NCBI RefSeq assembly: GCF_009755265.1
Contig: NZ_WPOO01000003.1
Coordinates: 62,001 to 126,000 of the forward strand
Direction: 5' to 3'
From: Adlercreutzia rubneri
GTDB taxonomy: Bacteria > Actinomycetota > Coriobacteriia > Coriobacteriales > Eggerthellaceae
Length of the DNA: 64,000 bases
A model generated the notes under the pieces. The model ran no database searches. It was not told where the DNA came from and saw only the letters and a list, made by a program, of their open reading frames with translations. Both the position numbers and the translations under genes were made by a program. Shown here piece by piece: positions 8,509 to 17,791 of this stretch. Each line of letters begins with the position of its first letter. The first letter of the stretch is position 1.

Positions 8509-8588
8509 AATGCGTTCTTCCTGTTCTCGAAAATTGCCTTCACAACGGTTCAAACGAAGGCCGCCGCCATGTTGCGGCCCGGATGCCT

Positions 8589-10667
8589 TTACGCAACGCC
8601 GACAAGTACCATGAGCGCATCGAGCGCCTTGATGGCCGCAAAGGGAACGATCACGCCGCCCAAGCCGTACACTGCCAAATTGCGCGCGAGCAGACGGTGC
8701 GGCGACGCCTCGCGACACTTCACCCCGCGCAGCGCAAGCGGAATGAGCGCGACGATGATAAGAGCGTTGTATATGATGGCCGCAAGCATCGCCGAGGCGG
8801 GTGTGGCCAGATGCATGATGTTGAGCACCTCCAAACCCGGATAAAGGGGCACGAGCAGCGCAGGGATGACCGCGAAGTACTTTGCCAGGTCGTTGGCGAT
8901 CGAAAACGTGGTGAGGCTGCCGCGGGTCATGAGCAGCTGCTTGCCGATACGCACGATTTCGATGAGCTTGGTGGGCGAGGAATCCAGGTCCACCATGTTG
9001 CCGGCCTCCTTGGCCGCCTGAGTGCCGGAGTTCATGGCCACGGCCACATCGGCTTGGGCCAGCGCCGGAGCGTCGTTGGTGCCGTCGCCGGTCATGGCGA
9101 CCAGATGCCCCTCGGCCTGGTAGCGGCGGATGGCCGCAAGCTTCGCTTCGGGCGTGGCCTCAGCGATGAAGTCGTCAAGCCCCGCCTCAGCGGCGATGGC
9201 AGCGGCCGTGAGGGGGTTATCGCCCGTGACCATCACTGTTTTAATGCCCATGGCGCGCAAGTCGGCGAAGTTGTCGCGAATGCCCGACTTGATGATGTCC
9301 TTCAAGTGAATGACGCCGAGCACGCGCGCATCGCGCGCCACCACCAAAGGCGTCCCGCCCGATCGAGACACCTCCTCGGCCACGGCGGCCACCTCCGCGC
9401 CAAAGACGCCCCCGCGCGCTTCCACGTAAGCCCGCACGGCGTCGGCCGCACCCTTGCGAATCTCGTGACCCTCGAAATCCACACCGCTCATGCGCGTTTG
9501 GGCCGTAAAGGGAACTACCGCAAAACCGGACTGCGCCAACTCGCGCTCGCGGATGCCGAAGCGCTCCTTGGCGAGCACCACCACACTGCGTCCCTCGGGC
9601 GTCTCGTCGGCCAGGCTTGCCAGCTGAGCCGCATCGGCAAGTTCGCGCTCGCTAACGCCGCCAACGGGCAGAAAGGCCGCAGCCTGACGGTTGCCGAGCG
9701 TGATAGTGCCCGTTTTGTCGAGCAGGAGCACATCTACATCACCCGCCGCCTCGACGGCACGTCCGCTGGTGGCCAGCACATTGGCTGCATTCAGTCGGCT
9801 CATGCCGGCAATGCCGATAGCGGACAGCAGCGCGCCGATGGTGGTAGGCGCCAGGCACACGAACAACGCCACCAACGAGGTGATTCCCAGAGGATTTCCC
9901 GAGCCGTGCTGCGCGGCGGTAAATGCTCCGAACAGGTACAAGGACAGCGACACCGCAAGAAACACCAACGTCAGCGCGATGAGCAGCAGCTCGAGAGCCT
10001 GCTCGTTGGGGGTCTTTTTGCGCGCGGCTGACTCGACCATGGCGATCATCTTATCGAGAAAGCTCTGACCCGCCTCAGCGGTCACCCGCGCTACCAGCCA
10101 ATCGGAGAGCACCGTCGTGCCTCCGGTAATCGACGACCGATCGCCGCCGCTCTCGCGCACGACCGGCGCCGATTCGCCGGTAATCGCGCTTTCGTCCACG
10201 CTTGCCGCCCCCATGATGACCTCGCCGTCGGCGGGCACCTGCTCGCCCGCGCGAACAAGGTACACCTGCCCCCGCTTCAACGTAGCCGATCCCACCGCGC
10301 GGCCTCGATCAGCAAGAAACGCCGACGGGTCTTCCATCGTGGCGGCATCAGCGAGGGCGGCGTTGTCTATGAGGCACGCCTCGACATCGCGTTTGGCGGA
10401 GCGCAGCGCATCGGCCTGCGCTTTGCCGCGACCCTCGGCGAGCGACTCGGCAAAGTTTCCGAACAGCACCGTCGCCCATAGCACCACGCAAATTGCCGCA
10501 ATGTAGCCCCACGGAGCGTCAGATATGCCCGCGAGCGCCAACGCAAGCAGCACGGTGGTCAAACAGGCCGACAGATACACCATGAGCATAACCGGATTTT
10601 GAGCCTGGCTGCGAAAGGACAGCTTGGCGAAAGCGTCGCGAATCGCTCGTTTCGTTTCCTTTTTCAT
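8589..10667 (-). CDS. kdpB: KdpB, P-type ATPase subunit of the K+ pump
   Basis: 692 residues, the usual KdpB length. It has the phosphorylation motif DKTGT (D317), the actuator TGES (163-166), GDGTNDAP in the hinge, and about seven membrane helices. It hydrolyses ATP to drive K+ import through KdpA. Start is an ATG behind AAGGTG, 16 bases after the kdpA stop. Confidence 0.97.
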   Translation of the reverse strand: MKKETKRAIRDAFAKLSFRSQAQNPVMLMVYLSACLTTVLLALALAGISDAPWGYIAAICVVLWATVLFGNFAESLAEGRGKAQADALRSAKRDVEACLIDNAALADAATMEDPSAFLADRGRAVGSATLKRGQVYLVRAGEQVPADGEVIMGAASVDESAITGESAPVVRESGGDRSSITGGTTVLSDWLVARVTAEAGQSFLDKMIAMVESAARKKTPNEQALELLLIALTLVFLAVSLSLYLFGAFTAAQHGSGNPLGITSLVALFVCLAPTTIGALLSAIGIAGMSRLNAANVLATSGRAVEAAGDVDVLLLDKTGTITLGNRQAAAFLPVGGVSERELADAAQLASLADETPEGRSVVVLAKERFGIRERELAQSGFAVVPFTAQTRMSGVDFEGHEIRKGAADAVRAYVEARGGVFGAEVAAVAEEVSRSGGTPLVVARDARVLGVIHLKDIIKSGIRDNFADLRAMGIKTVMVTGDNPLTAAAIAAEAGLDDFIAEATPEAKLAAIRRYQAEGHLVAMTGDGTNDAPALAQADVAVAMNSGTQAAKEAGNMVDLDSSPTKLIEIVRIGKQLLMTRGSLTTFSIANDLAKYFAVIPALLVPLYPGLEVLNIMHLATPASAMLAAIIYNALIIVALIPLALRGVKCREASPHRLLARNLAVYGLGGVIVPFAAIKALDALMVLVGVA

Positions 10668-10683
10668 AGACCACGCACCTTAC

Positions 10684-12471
10684 CTAGAACGCACCCATGA
10701 ACTGCTCGGCCAGAGGTCCCAGCGCAAAAGCCGGAAGAAGGGAGAGCGCGCCGATGAGCACGATGATGACCAACAGCAGCACGGCGAACAAAGCGCCGGA
10801 GGTGGAAAGCCCGACCGCTCCCGTCGCCTGAACCTTGAGCTGCGCCAAATTCCCGGCGAGCACCAGCGCCGCAGCGAGCGGAGCCAGGCGGGCAAAGAGC
10901 ATTTCCACCCCCAGCACCACATTGATCAGCGGCGTGTTCGAGCTCAGACCGGAAAGGCCGCTGCCATTGTTTCCGCCGGCCGAAGTGGCCGCATACAGCA
11001 ACTCGGTAAAACCGAAGGGAGCCGGAGTTCCCACCGCCGCCGCGCTGGCGGGGCTCATCACAAGCACCGATGCGGCAAGCAGGATGGCAAGCGCCGGCGC
11101 CACCACGATAACGACCGCCATGCGCATCTCGGCCGGACCCAGCTTCTTACCCAGGTATTCAGGAGAGCGTCCTATCATCAGGCTCGCAACGAACACCGCC
11201 AGCACCGCGAAGCCAAGCAGGCCCACCAAACCCGTGCCGACACCGCCGCCGACCACCTCGCCAAGTCCGATGAGCGCCAGCGGCACCAGCGTTCCGATAG
11301 GAGTCATGGCCTCGATTGATGCGTTGGCCGAACCGTTGGAAGTAGCGCTCGTGAGCGCCGTCCACGCCGCCGATTCTCCGACGCCGATACGACATTCCTT
11401 TCCCTCCATATTGCCAGCCGACTGATCCAAGGCGCCCAGATACACTGCCCCATCGGCTGAAAGCTGGGGCGTGGCCGCCGTCTCGGCGGCGATAACGGAA
11501 AACAGGCCCGCCGCGAGAATCGCGAGGACAACCGTCATGAGCGCGCGACTCTGCCGACGGTCGCCCACCATGCGCCCGAAAGCAAATACCAGAGCGAAGG
11601 GGATGAGCGGCATCGCCGCGCATTGGAGGAGATTCGTAAGCGGCGTGGGGTTCTCCAAAGCCGAGGCGGAATTCGCGCCGTTGAAACCGCCGCCGTTTGT
11701 TCCCAGCTGCTTGATAGCCACCTGAGACGATTGCGGACCGAGCGGTACGACCGCCTCGGTCACCTCCTGCACCGCCGTCGGATCATCGGCATCGACGAGA
11801 GCCCCCTCGGCATCAACGCTCACCGGCTCCAAAAGCTGCACCATCTCATAGCCCTGAAACGTCTGGGGAGATCCCTGCCATACTCCCACCAAAGCGAGCA
11901 CCAGCGACAGGGGCAGCAGCACGTAGAGCACCGCGCGCACGACATCGACGAAGAAGTTCCCGAGCTTGCCGCCGTCCGAAGATGCCAGGCCCCTCAGCAA
12001 CGCGAATGCCACCGCGATGCCGACGGCCGGCGAAAGGAAGTTCTGCACCGCCAGACCAACCGCCTGCGAGAAGTAGCTCAGATTCGTCTCACCGGCGATA
12101 GGCTGCCAATTGGTGTTCGTCACAAAGCTCGCCGTCATATTGAAGGCCGTATCGAGCGCAAGCCCCGGAAAGCCCTCGGGGTTCCAAGGCAGTGCGCCTT
12201 GGCAGATCAGCAGGGTGAAGAGGCCAATAAAGCTTACCGCCGTAAAGGCGAGCGCACTGGCGAGAAAACGCCTCCAATCCATACCATCATCCTCGCGCGC
12301 GCCCACAAGACGGCACGCAGAGCGCTCGAGCGGGCCAAGCGCACGCCGAATGAGAAGGGGCCGACCTTCCATCACGTCAACCAAATACCCCGAAAGCGGG
12401 AGGGCGCAGGCCACGACGAGCGCCACCAGCACGCCCGCCTGCAGAAACTCCGACCCCGCGATCGCGCTCAT
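10684..12471 (-). CDS. kdpA: KdpA, K+-translocating subunit
   Basis: 595 residues with about ten hydrophobic segments and the KdpA selectivity-filter region GTNGGGFNGANSA, plus a second filter-like GGNNGSGLSG. It binds and conducts K+ as a member of the SKT channel superfamily. The ATG overlaps the kdpF stop (ATGA), so the two are translationally coupled. Confidence 0.96.
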   Translation of the reverse strand: MSAIAGSEFLQAGVLVALVVACALPLSGYLVDVMEGRPLLIRRALGPLERSACRLVGAREDDGMDWRRFLASALAFTAVSFIGLFTLLICQGALPWNPEGFPGLALDTAFNMTASFVTNTNWQPIAGETNLSYFSQAVGLAVQNFLSPAVGIAVAFALLRGLASSDGGKLGNFFVDVVRAVLYVLLPLSLVLALVGVWQGSPQTFQGYEMVQLLEPVSVDAEGALVDADDPTAVQEVTEAVVPLGPQSSQVAIKQLGTNGGGFNGANSASALENPTPLTNLLQCAAMPLIPFALVFAFGRMVGDRRQSRALMTVVLAILAAGLFSVIAAETAATPQLSADGAVYLGALDQSAGNMEGKECRIGVGESAAWTALTSATSNGSANASIEAMTPIGTLVPLALIGLGEVVGGGVGTGLVGLLGFAVLAVFVASLMIGRSPEYLGKKLGPAEMRMAVVIVVAPALAILLAASVLVMSPASAAAVGTPAPFGFTELLYAATSAGGNNGSGLSGLSSNTPLINVVLGVEMLFARLAPLAAALVLAGNLAQLKVQATGAVGLSTSGALFAVLLLVIIVLIGALSLLPAFALGPLAEQFMGAF

Positions 12472-12560
12472 CGCTGCTCACCGCCCCGCAGCAGCAAAAC
12501 TGCCAAATACGCCATCGCGACGAGCGCCAACACGCCCACGATAGGTGTCACCACGAACAT
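12468..12560 (-). CDS. kdpF: KdpF, small membrane subunit of the K+ pump
   Basis: A 30-residue peptide starting MFVVTPIVGVLALVAMAYLA and ending GGEQR: a single hydrophobic helix as in E. coli KdpF (29 residues). An AAGGGC ribosome site precedes the ATG and its TGA overlaps the kdpA start. Position directly before kdpA makes the assignment secure although it is short. Confidence 0.88.
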   Translation of the reverse strand: MFVVTPIVGVLALVAMAYLAVLLLRGGEQR

Positions 12561-12703
12561 GATCTTGCCCTTGTCTCTCAAGATCCCGCAGGACCGCTTG
12601 CCAACATCCGGGAGGCAACGCGCTTCGCGCGCAAGAGCACCACCCGATGAATGTCAGCATAATCAGCAAGGGCTAAAGACGCCGTTAAGGTTCATGCGCC
12701 CGC

Positions 12704-12721
12704 ATTAAGACGGTATTAAGA
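12704..12721 (-). promoter_or_regulatory. candidate KdpE binding site upstream of kdpF
   Basis: The minus strand carries TCTTAAT twice, 11 bp apart (12715-12721 and 12704-12710). Tandem half-sites one helical turn apart are typical of OmpR-family regulators. A weaker CCTTAAC lies at 12684-12690. Together they sit about 130-160 bases upstream of kdpF. The rest of the 12561-12965 gap holds only a GATTAT -10-like string on the minus strand and the upstream signals of the next gene. Confidence 0.5.
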
Positions 12722-12892
12722 TTGCAGTCCGGCAGCTCGTCTCCGCGTCTGCGTCGCATCCGCCCCGCTATTCAGCTTTCAACGGATACAGCGCGAGCGA
12801 GCTAGAAGCAACGGCGCCTCGAACGCTGGTGCACCGGACGCCACTTCGGAGGTCGTCGCCGATTTTCAACGCATGTTTGACGCAGTTCAAGC

Positions 12893-12898
12893 TATAAT
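12893..12898 (+). promoter_or_regulatory. -10 element (TATAAT) for the NifX-like gene
   Basis: A perfect TATAAT stands 68 bases before the ATG at 12966; no good -35 is visible at the right spacing. AAAGGAG precedes the start codon by eight bases. Confidence 0.5.
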
Positions 12899-12965
12899 TC
12901 GCCCTGAAAGACACGTATGACTTGCCCGAGCAAAGGGCAAGTCGCAACAGCAAAGGAGCATTCGC

Positions 12966-13331
12966 ATGAAGATCGCCATCCCCAGCGAAACCGACGCCGG
13001 CCTCGAGAGCATCCGCAGCGGGCACTTCGGCCACGCCGCGTACATGACCGTCGTCGAGTTCGATGACGACATGAACATCGTGGGCGTCGAGTCGGTGAAG
13101 AACGCCGATCACGATGCCGTGGGTTGCGGCGGCGTGATCGACTTCGTCTCCGGCATCGGCGTCGACGGCATTCTCACCGTGGGCATGGGCATGCCGCCGT
13201 TCACTCGCTTCACCAACGCCGGCATCAAGGTTTACTCCGACACCACCGAGCCCAACGTCGGTAACGTGGCCCGCCTGTTCGCGGAGGGCAAGGTCGCGCT
13301 CATGGATCCCGCCAACGCCTGCCGCCACTAG
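12966..13331 (+). CDS. NifX/NafY-type dinitrogenase iron-molybdenum cofactor-binding domain protein
   Basis: 121 residues, essentially one domain. It begins MKIAIPSET, has SGHFGHAAYMTVVEF, a GCGGVIDF segment and GMGMPPFTRF, all characteristic of the NifB/NafY/NifX fold that binds metal-sulfur clusters. No nif gene is near, and isolated members of this family occur widely in anaerobes with unknown roles. Monocistronic: its own -10 element upstream and a strong terminator downstream. Confidence 0.86.
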   Translation: MKIAIPSETDAGLESIRSGHFGHAAYMTVVEFDDDMNIVGVESVKNADHDAVGCGGVIDFVSGIGVDGILTVGMGMPPFTRFTNAGIKVYSDTTEPNVGNVARLFAEGKVALMDPANACRH

Positions 13332-13382
13332 AGAAGGCCTCGGCCCGCAAAGGCCACGGGGCACCTGCCCCATCGCTCGCCC

Positions 13383-13419
13383 AGCCCGAAGAGCCGCCGA
13401 CTCTTCGGGCTTTTGTTTT
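13383..13419 (+). terminator. intrinsic terminator after the NifX-like gene
   Basis: An 11-bp perfect stem (AGCCCGAAGAG with CTCTTCGGGCT, 13383-13393 and 13401-13411), seven-base loop, then TTTGTTTT. Confidence 0.88.
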
Positions 13420-13482
13420 GGGCTCAACGCTCCGGGCCGCTAAGGGCAATCGGAAACGCCCGAACCCTGACGCCCGGAGCCG

Positions 13483-16005
13483 CTAGTACGGCACCTCCAA
13501 GTCGCCATGGGCCAAAGCGTCGGTGCTAAGCGGCGAGAACGCCCCGGCCCGATAGCGGTCGAGCGCCACTTCGGCGATCATGCCGGCGTTGTCGCCGCAG
13601 GAGGCGAGCGGCGGCATCACGAGGCGCACGCCCTCCTCGGCGCACATCTGCTCGTAGGCGGCGCGCAAGGTCGGATTGGCCGCCACGCCGCCGCCGAGGC
13701 AGAAGGTGGGCGCCCCCGTCTCGCGCAGGGCCGCGCGGGCTTTGGCCACCTGCACGTCCACAACGGCCGCCGTGAAGCTCGCGCAGATGTCGGGCACATT
13801 GAGCTCGCGCCCGGCGGCGCGCTCGTTGTTGATGTAGGTGACCACGGCGGTCTTCAGGCCCGAGAGCGAGAAGCGCAAATCACCCGAATGCAGCATGGCC
13901 CGGGGGAACGGAATGGCATCCGGGTCGCCCTCGGCGGCGAACTTCGAGACGACCGGGCCGCCGGGGTAGCCCAGGCCCAGCGCCTTGGCCACCTTGTCGA
14001 AGGCCTCGCCCACCGCATCGTCGATCGTCGCGCCGAGCACGCGATAGTCGCCCCAGTCGGCCATATGCACGAGCAGAGTGTTGCCCCCGGACACGAGCGA
14101 GACCACCGCCGGCGGCGCGAAATCCTCCAGCCCGATCTTGTTGGCGTACAGGTGCCCTTCCAAATGATTCACCACGATAAAAGGAATGTCGGCGCCCCAG
14201 GCCGCGCCCTTGGCGAAGGCCACGCCCACCACGAGTGCGCCCACGAGTCCCGGCGCGTAGGTGACGGCCACGGCATCGAGGTCGCGCCAGCGGAGGCTCG
14301 ATCGCCCCAGGCTCGCCGCAGCGACGTCGAGCGCCTCGTCGCACACGCCGCAGATGGCCTCGATGTGCTTGCGGCTGGCAATTTCGGGGACGACGCCGCC
14401 GAAGCGGGCGTGGAAATCCACCTGGGTCGCCACCACGTCCGAGCGCAAAACTCCCCCGCCGTCGATGACGGCGGCGGCCGTCTCGTCGCAGGAAGACTCG
14501 ATGGCCAGAATGAGAGGATGATTTGTCGCGATCACATCGCTCTCCCCGTAGGGGGCGACCTCGGTCGCCCCTGGATACGAAGCATGGCCGGGCTGCGCGT
14601 TAGCCGCTCCATCCTCGCGGCCGAGGGCGGCGCAAGAGGCGCCCCTGCGGGATTCGTCCGCGACGCTCTCGCCGTTCGGAACCGCTGCCAGGGTGATGGT
14701 GGGCAGAGGGCCCTGCATGATGAGGGCGTCCTCGCCGTCGGAGTAGTAGCGCGGGCGGCGGCCCAGCACCTCGTAGCCGAGGGCCGCATACAGCGCTTGG
14801 GCCCCGGCGTTTGCGGCACGTACTTCCAGCGAGCTCGTGCGCGCCCCCAGGTTGCGGGCGTCGTCGGCCACGCGGGCGAGCAGCACCCGAGCGATGCCGT
14901 GACGGCGCCACGCGGGATCCACCCCCACCTTCAGAATCTGCAGATCGCCATCGACCACCCAGCCGCCGGCATAGCCCACCAGCGGCGCCTCGGCGGAAAG
15001 CGGCATCTTCGGGTCCGCGGCGTAGGCGGCCCACCATACCCGGTCGGCGCGGCCCAGCTCGTCGGCCACGAGCGTCTCGTTCCACGCATCGGTTCCCATC
15101 ACGGCCGCCTCCAGGGCCGCCACATCGGCCACATGACACGCATCGAGCGGCTTGTAGGCGATGCCCTCGCCGTTGGCCCGGGCGTTGGCGATGGCCGTGT
15201 CGTTCATGGTCACGTGCTTCGAGCCCCGCTTGCCCGCCAGGGCGCCGTCGGCCCGGGCCAGGCGCTGCCGCTCATTCTCCTCGGCGTCCGACAGGCGCGT
15301 GTACACGGGCAGGGCGAAGGCCGGATCGTGGCGCTCGGCGTCGAAGGGATCGCACTCCCCCGCGCGCCATGAGGCCCGAAGCGCCATCAAGAGGCCCGCG
15401 CCCGTCGGCGTCCACAGCGCCTCGGGCAGAAGGATGCCCGCGCCTTCGAAAAGCTCCACGTACTTGCGCAGGGCATCGCCCGCGATCAGGCGATCGGAGG
15501 CACTTGTCGCGCCGAGCTCTTCGGCGAAGGCATCCGCCTTGATCACGCGGTCGGCGGTCACGCGCTCCGCCCCCGCGTCGCTCAGGCGGTATTCCACGGG
15601 ATACACCTCGCGGCGCATGGCGTCGGCCACGACGAGCAATGACCCGCGCTCGCTCGCCTTCCACGCGCCCCAGGCCACCGCGTCCAGCGACGAGACGCCC
15701 ACAAGGCCCACCTCTAACGCGGACGCGATGCCCTTGGCACAGGCCAGGGCGATGCGCACCCCGGTGAACGATCCCGGTCCGCGCCCCACGGCCACGCAGG
15801 CGATCTCGCCGCGGCCCACGCCGGCCTGGGCGCACAGCTCATCGATACGCGGCAGTAGCTGGGTGTTCGACGCCCGCCGCGCCTCCACTTCCACGCTCGC
15901 CACGCACTCGATCGACTGCGTGGCGGCATCAAGCTTTCCCAGCCCAATGGCAATGACCTCGTTGGCCGTGTCGAAGGCAAGTACGAAAGAACGCTGTGTA
16001 TTCAA
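13483..16005 (-). CDS. tsaD: TsaB-RimI-TsaD fusion: t6A37 tRNA modification plus N-acetyltransferase
   Basis: 840 residues containing three proteins. Residues 1-about 245 are TsaB (FDTANE; GRGPGSFTGVRIAL at 75-88). Residues about 283-432 are a RimI-like GNAT acetyltransferase (RRHGIARVLL acetyl-CoA loop at 367-376). Residues about 497-840 are TsaD (AIESSCDETAAAV; metal-binding HLEGH at 615-619; GGGVAANP). TsaD and TsaB with TsaE transfer threonylcarbamoyl to A37 of ANN-decoding tRNAs; RimI acetylates ribosomal protein S18. The linker (about 433-496) carries a copy of a dispersed palindrome. tsaE lies 105 bases upstream in the same direction. Confidence 0.95.
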   Translation of the reverse strand: MNTQRSFVLAFDTANEVIAIGLGKLDAATQSIECVASVEVEARRASNTQLLPRIDELCAQAGVGRGEIACVAVGRGPGSFTGVRIALACAKGIASALEVGLVGVSSLDAVAWGAWKASERGSLLVVADAMRREVYPVEYRLSDAGAERVTADRVIKADAFAEELGATSASDRLIAGDALRKYVELFEGAGILLPEALWTPTGAGLLMALRASWRAGECDPFDAERHDPAFALPVYTRLSDAEENERQRLARADGALAGKRGSKHVTMNDTAIANARANGEGIAYKPLDACHVADVAALEAAVMGTDAWNETLVADELGRADRVWWAAYAADPKMPLSAEAPLVGYAGGWVVDGDLQILKVGVDPAWRRHGIARVLLARVADDARNLGARTSSLEVRAANAGAQALYAALGYEVLGRRPRYYSDGEDALIMQGPLPTITLAAVPNGESVADESRRGASCAALGREDGAANAQPGHASYPGATEVAPYGESDVIATNHPLILAIESSCDETAAAVIDGGGVLRSDVVATQVDFHARFGGVVPEIASRKHIEAICGVCDEALDVAAASLGRSSLRWRDLDAVAVTYAPGLVGALVVGVAFAKGAAWGADIPFIVVNHLEGHLYANKIGLEDFAPPAVVSLVSGGNTLLVHMADWGDYRVLGATIDDAVGEAFDKVAKALGLGYPGGPVVSKFAAEGDPDAIPFPRAMLHSGDLRFSLSGLKTAVVTYINNERAAGRELNVPDICASFTAAVVDVQVAKARAALRETGAPTFCLGGGVAANPTLRAAYEQMCAEEGVRLVMPPLASCGDNAGMIAEVALDRYRAGAFSPLSTDALAHGDLEVPY
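14545..14571. repeat. dispersed palindromic element, copy A, inside the tsaBD fusion linker
   Basis: CCCGTAGGGGGCGACC, two bases, then GGTCGCCCC: a palindrome shared with 37866-37892, 37938-37967 and 43093-43119. Here it is read on the opposite strand from those in rlmD and queH, giving the residues YPGATEVAPYG in the linker between RimI and TsaD. Confidence 0.8.
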
Positions 16006-16070
16006 AGGGAGAACCTTCCCGAAAACGACAAATCAGTGCGGCCTATTGTACCCCACTGCCCGCGCGCCGC

Positions 16071-16096
16071 AAGATAGCGAACCCAAGATAGCGAAC
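16071..16096. repeat. short tandem repeat AAGATAGCGAAC x2
   Basis: Two identical 12-mers with a 14-base period lie between tsaE and the tsaBD fusion. It may be a replication-slippage duplication; no function is evident. Confidence 0.6.
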
Positions 16097-16110
16097 TGCC
16101 CGAGGTCTCT

Positions 16111-16623
16111 CTACAGCTGGCACTTTCCCAAGCGCGATTTGGAATCGTTGGCCCAGACGCACAGAAGCTGGCGCGAGCGGGAGCCGAAGGAGTGCGCGAC
16201 GATGCGCCGTGCGCCGTCGCCGTCGGCTGTGATGGCGATCTCCAGATAGTCGTAGGGCATGTCCTCGGGGAACTTCTCGGCCCATTCCACGAAGGCCGCT
16301 CCGTCTCCGTCGCCGTCGATGGCGCTGTAGTAGTCGATGTCCTCCAGCTGCCAGCGCGCATCCAGCCGGTACAGGTCGTAGTGGTACAGCGGCAGGCGCC
16401 CGTCGTGGTACTCCAAAAGGATGTTGAAGGTGGGGCTTGTCACCGCCGCCCGCACGCCGAGGGCTGCGGCCACTCCTTGCACGAACTGGGTCTTCCCCGC
16501 CCCCAAATCGCCGGTCAGAACGATGGTGTCGCCCGCATGCAGATAGGGCGCGAGCGTCGCCGCCAGCTGCTTGGTAGCCTCGGGGGTCGTAGTGGTGCGC
16601 TGATATGTCAGTCCGTTCGCCAT
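16111..16623 (-). CDS. tsaE: TsaE, ATPase of the t6A synthesis complex
   Basis: 170 residues from the ATG at 16623. Walker A is GDLGAGKT near residue 37. SPTFNILLEYH and LYHYDLYRL follow as in all TsaE proteins, with FVEWAEKFPE near the end of the fold. It drives turnover of the TsaB-TsaD complex by ATP hydrolysis. The ribosome site (GGGAG) is very close to the ATG; an upstream ATG at 16680 would add 19 unconserved residues. It is probably co-transcribed with the downstream fusion gene. Confidence 0.93.
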   Translation of the reverse strand: MANGLTYQRTTTTPEATKQLAATLAPYLHAGDTIVLTGDLGAGKTQFVQGVAAALGVRAAVTSPTFNILLEYHDGRLPLYHYDLYRLDARWQLEDIDYYSAIDGDGDGAAFVEWAEKFPEDMPYDYLEIAITADGDGARRIVAHSFGSRSRQLLCVWANDSKSRLGKCQL

Positions 16624-16726
16624 GCTCCCATCATAGGCCGTCGGCCGCGCTTCGCAAGAGCACCCGCAGGGAAGCCGCAAAACCTGACCGAATTACCCAC
16701 ATTCCTGAAGAATTCGGCAGATTCTT

Positions 16727-17545
16727 CTACGCCCTCTTCGTGCCATGGCAGGCGTACATGACCAGCCCCACGGCCACGCCGCCAACGATGTTGCCCAAGG
16801 TCACGGGAATGAGGTTCGCGAAGATGAAGTCGCCGAAGGTGAGCAGGGCGGTGTTGATGCCCGCCGCATCGATGAGCCCCGTGTAGGCCGGATTCAGGTA
16901 GGCGAAGATGCCCGCGGGCACGTAGTACATGTCAGCGACGCAGTGCTCGAAGCCGGCCAGCACGAAGCCCATGATGGGGAAGAAGATGGCGAGCACCTTG
17001 CCGGCGGTGTCCTGGGCGGTGTTGGCCTGGTACACGGCGATGCACACCATGAGGTTGCAGAAGATGCCCAGCACGAAGGCGTTCATCCACGGCAGCGCGT
17101 TCTTCGCGGCAGCCACCTTGGCCGTGTACACCGCCAAGTCTCCCCCGCCGATGTTCAGCTGGCCGAAGAACGCCATGCAGGCGGCCAAGGCCACGGCCCC
17201 CACGAGGTTGCCGAGAAACACGATGCCCCAGTTGCGGAAGAGCCGCCCCCAGGTGATCTGGCCGTCGATGGCGGCGGTCACCATAAGGGCGTTGCCCGTG
17301 AACAGCTCGGTGCCCATGAGGATGACCATCATGAGGCCGACGGGGAAGATGAGCCCCGACATGAGCCGCACGAGCCCGGCGTTCTCCAGGCCGTGGGCGG
17401 CCGTGGACGAGGTGACCGCGCCGAGCCCGATGAGCACGCCGGCGGCCACCGCCAGCAGGAACAGCCGCCATGCCGGCGAGGCGGCCTTGCCCACGGAGGC
17501 CCTCATGTAGTTGTCGGTGATCTCGGTGGGGCTGAAGATGGCCAT
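16727..17545 (-). CDS. formate/nitrite transporter (FNT) family channel
   Basis: 272 residues with six hydrophobic helices. FNT signatures include LMGTELFTGNA at the first pore loop, NWGIVFLGNLVGA, and GFEHCVADMYYVP around the conserved pore histidine. FNT proteins form pentamers that pass formate, nitrite or hydrosulfide. Family membership is secure but substrate is not. No formate dehydrogenase or nitrite reductase gene is adjacent; it is divergent from a Tat-exported FAD reductase. Confidence 0.92.
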   Translation of the reverse strand: MAIFSPTEITDNYMRASVGKAASPAWRLFLLAVAAGVLIGLGAVTSSTAAHGLENAGLVRLMSGLIFPVGLMMVILMGTELFTGNALMVTAAIDGQITWGRLFRNWGIVFLGNLVGAVALAACMAFFGQLNIGGGDLAVYTAKVAAAKNALPWMNAFVLGIFCNLMVCIAVYQANTAQDTAGKVLAIFFPIMGFVLAGFEHCVADMYYVPAGIFAYLNPAYTGLIDAAGINTALLTFGDFIFANLIPVTLGNIVGGVAVGLVMYACHGTKRA

Positions 17546-17755
17546 GGTTGCTCCTCTTCGGTCAATCGTCGCGCATCGGTACGCCTCCCATCATTCCACG
17601 AGAAGCCGCGCCCGACCCCCGCGGGCCCGCCCCAATCGGGCAGCGGCGTCGCGGGCCGCCGAAGGCGGACGGAAGCGACCGGCGGACGGCCGCCGGCGGC
17701 CACAGCGGGGATGGCGGCCCAAAAGGTGCCGCTCATACAGTCATATCACCATTTT

Positions 17756-17791
17756 ATGGGAAAGGGCGCGACACATTACCCCCCTTTCCAT
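17756..17791. promoter_or_regulatory. inverted repeat upstream of the FAD reductase
   Basis: ATGGGAAAGGG (17756-17766) and CCCTTTCCAT (17782-17791) form near-perfect arms about 105 bases before the start at 17896. It could be an operator for the LuxR regulator encoded downstream. The remaining 17546-17895 gap is GC-rich with no other clear signal. Confidence 0.35.
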
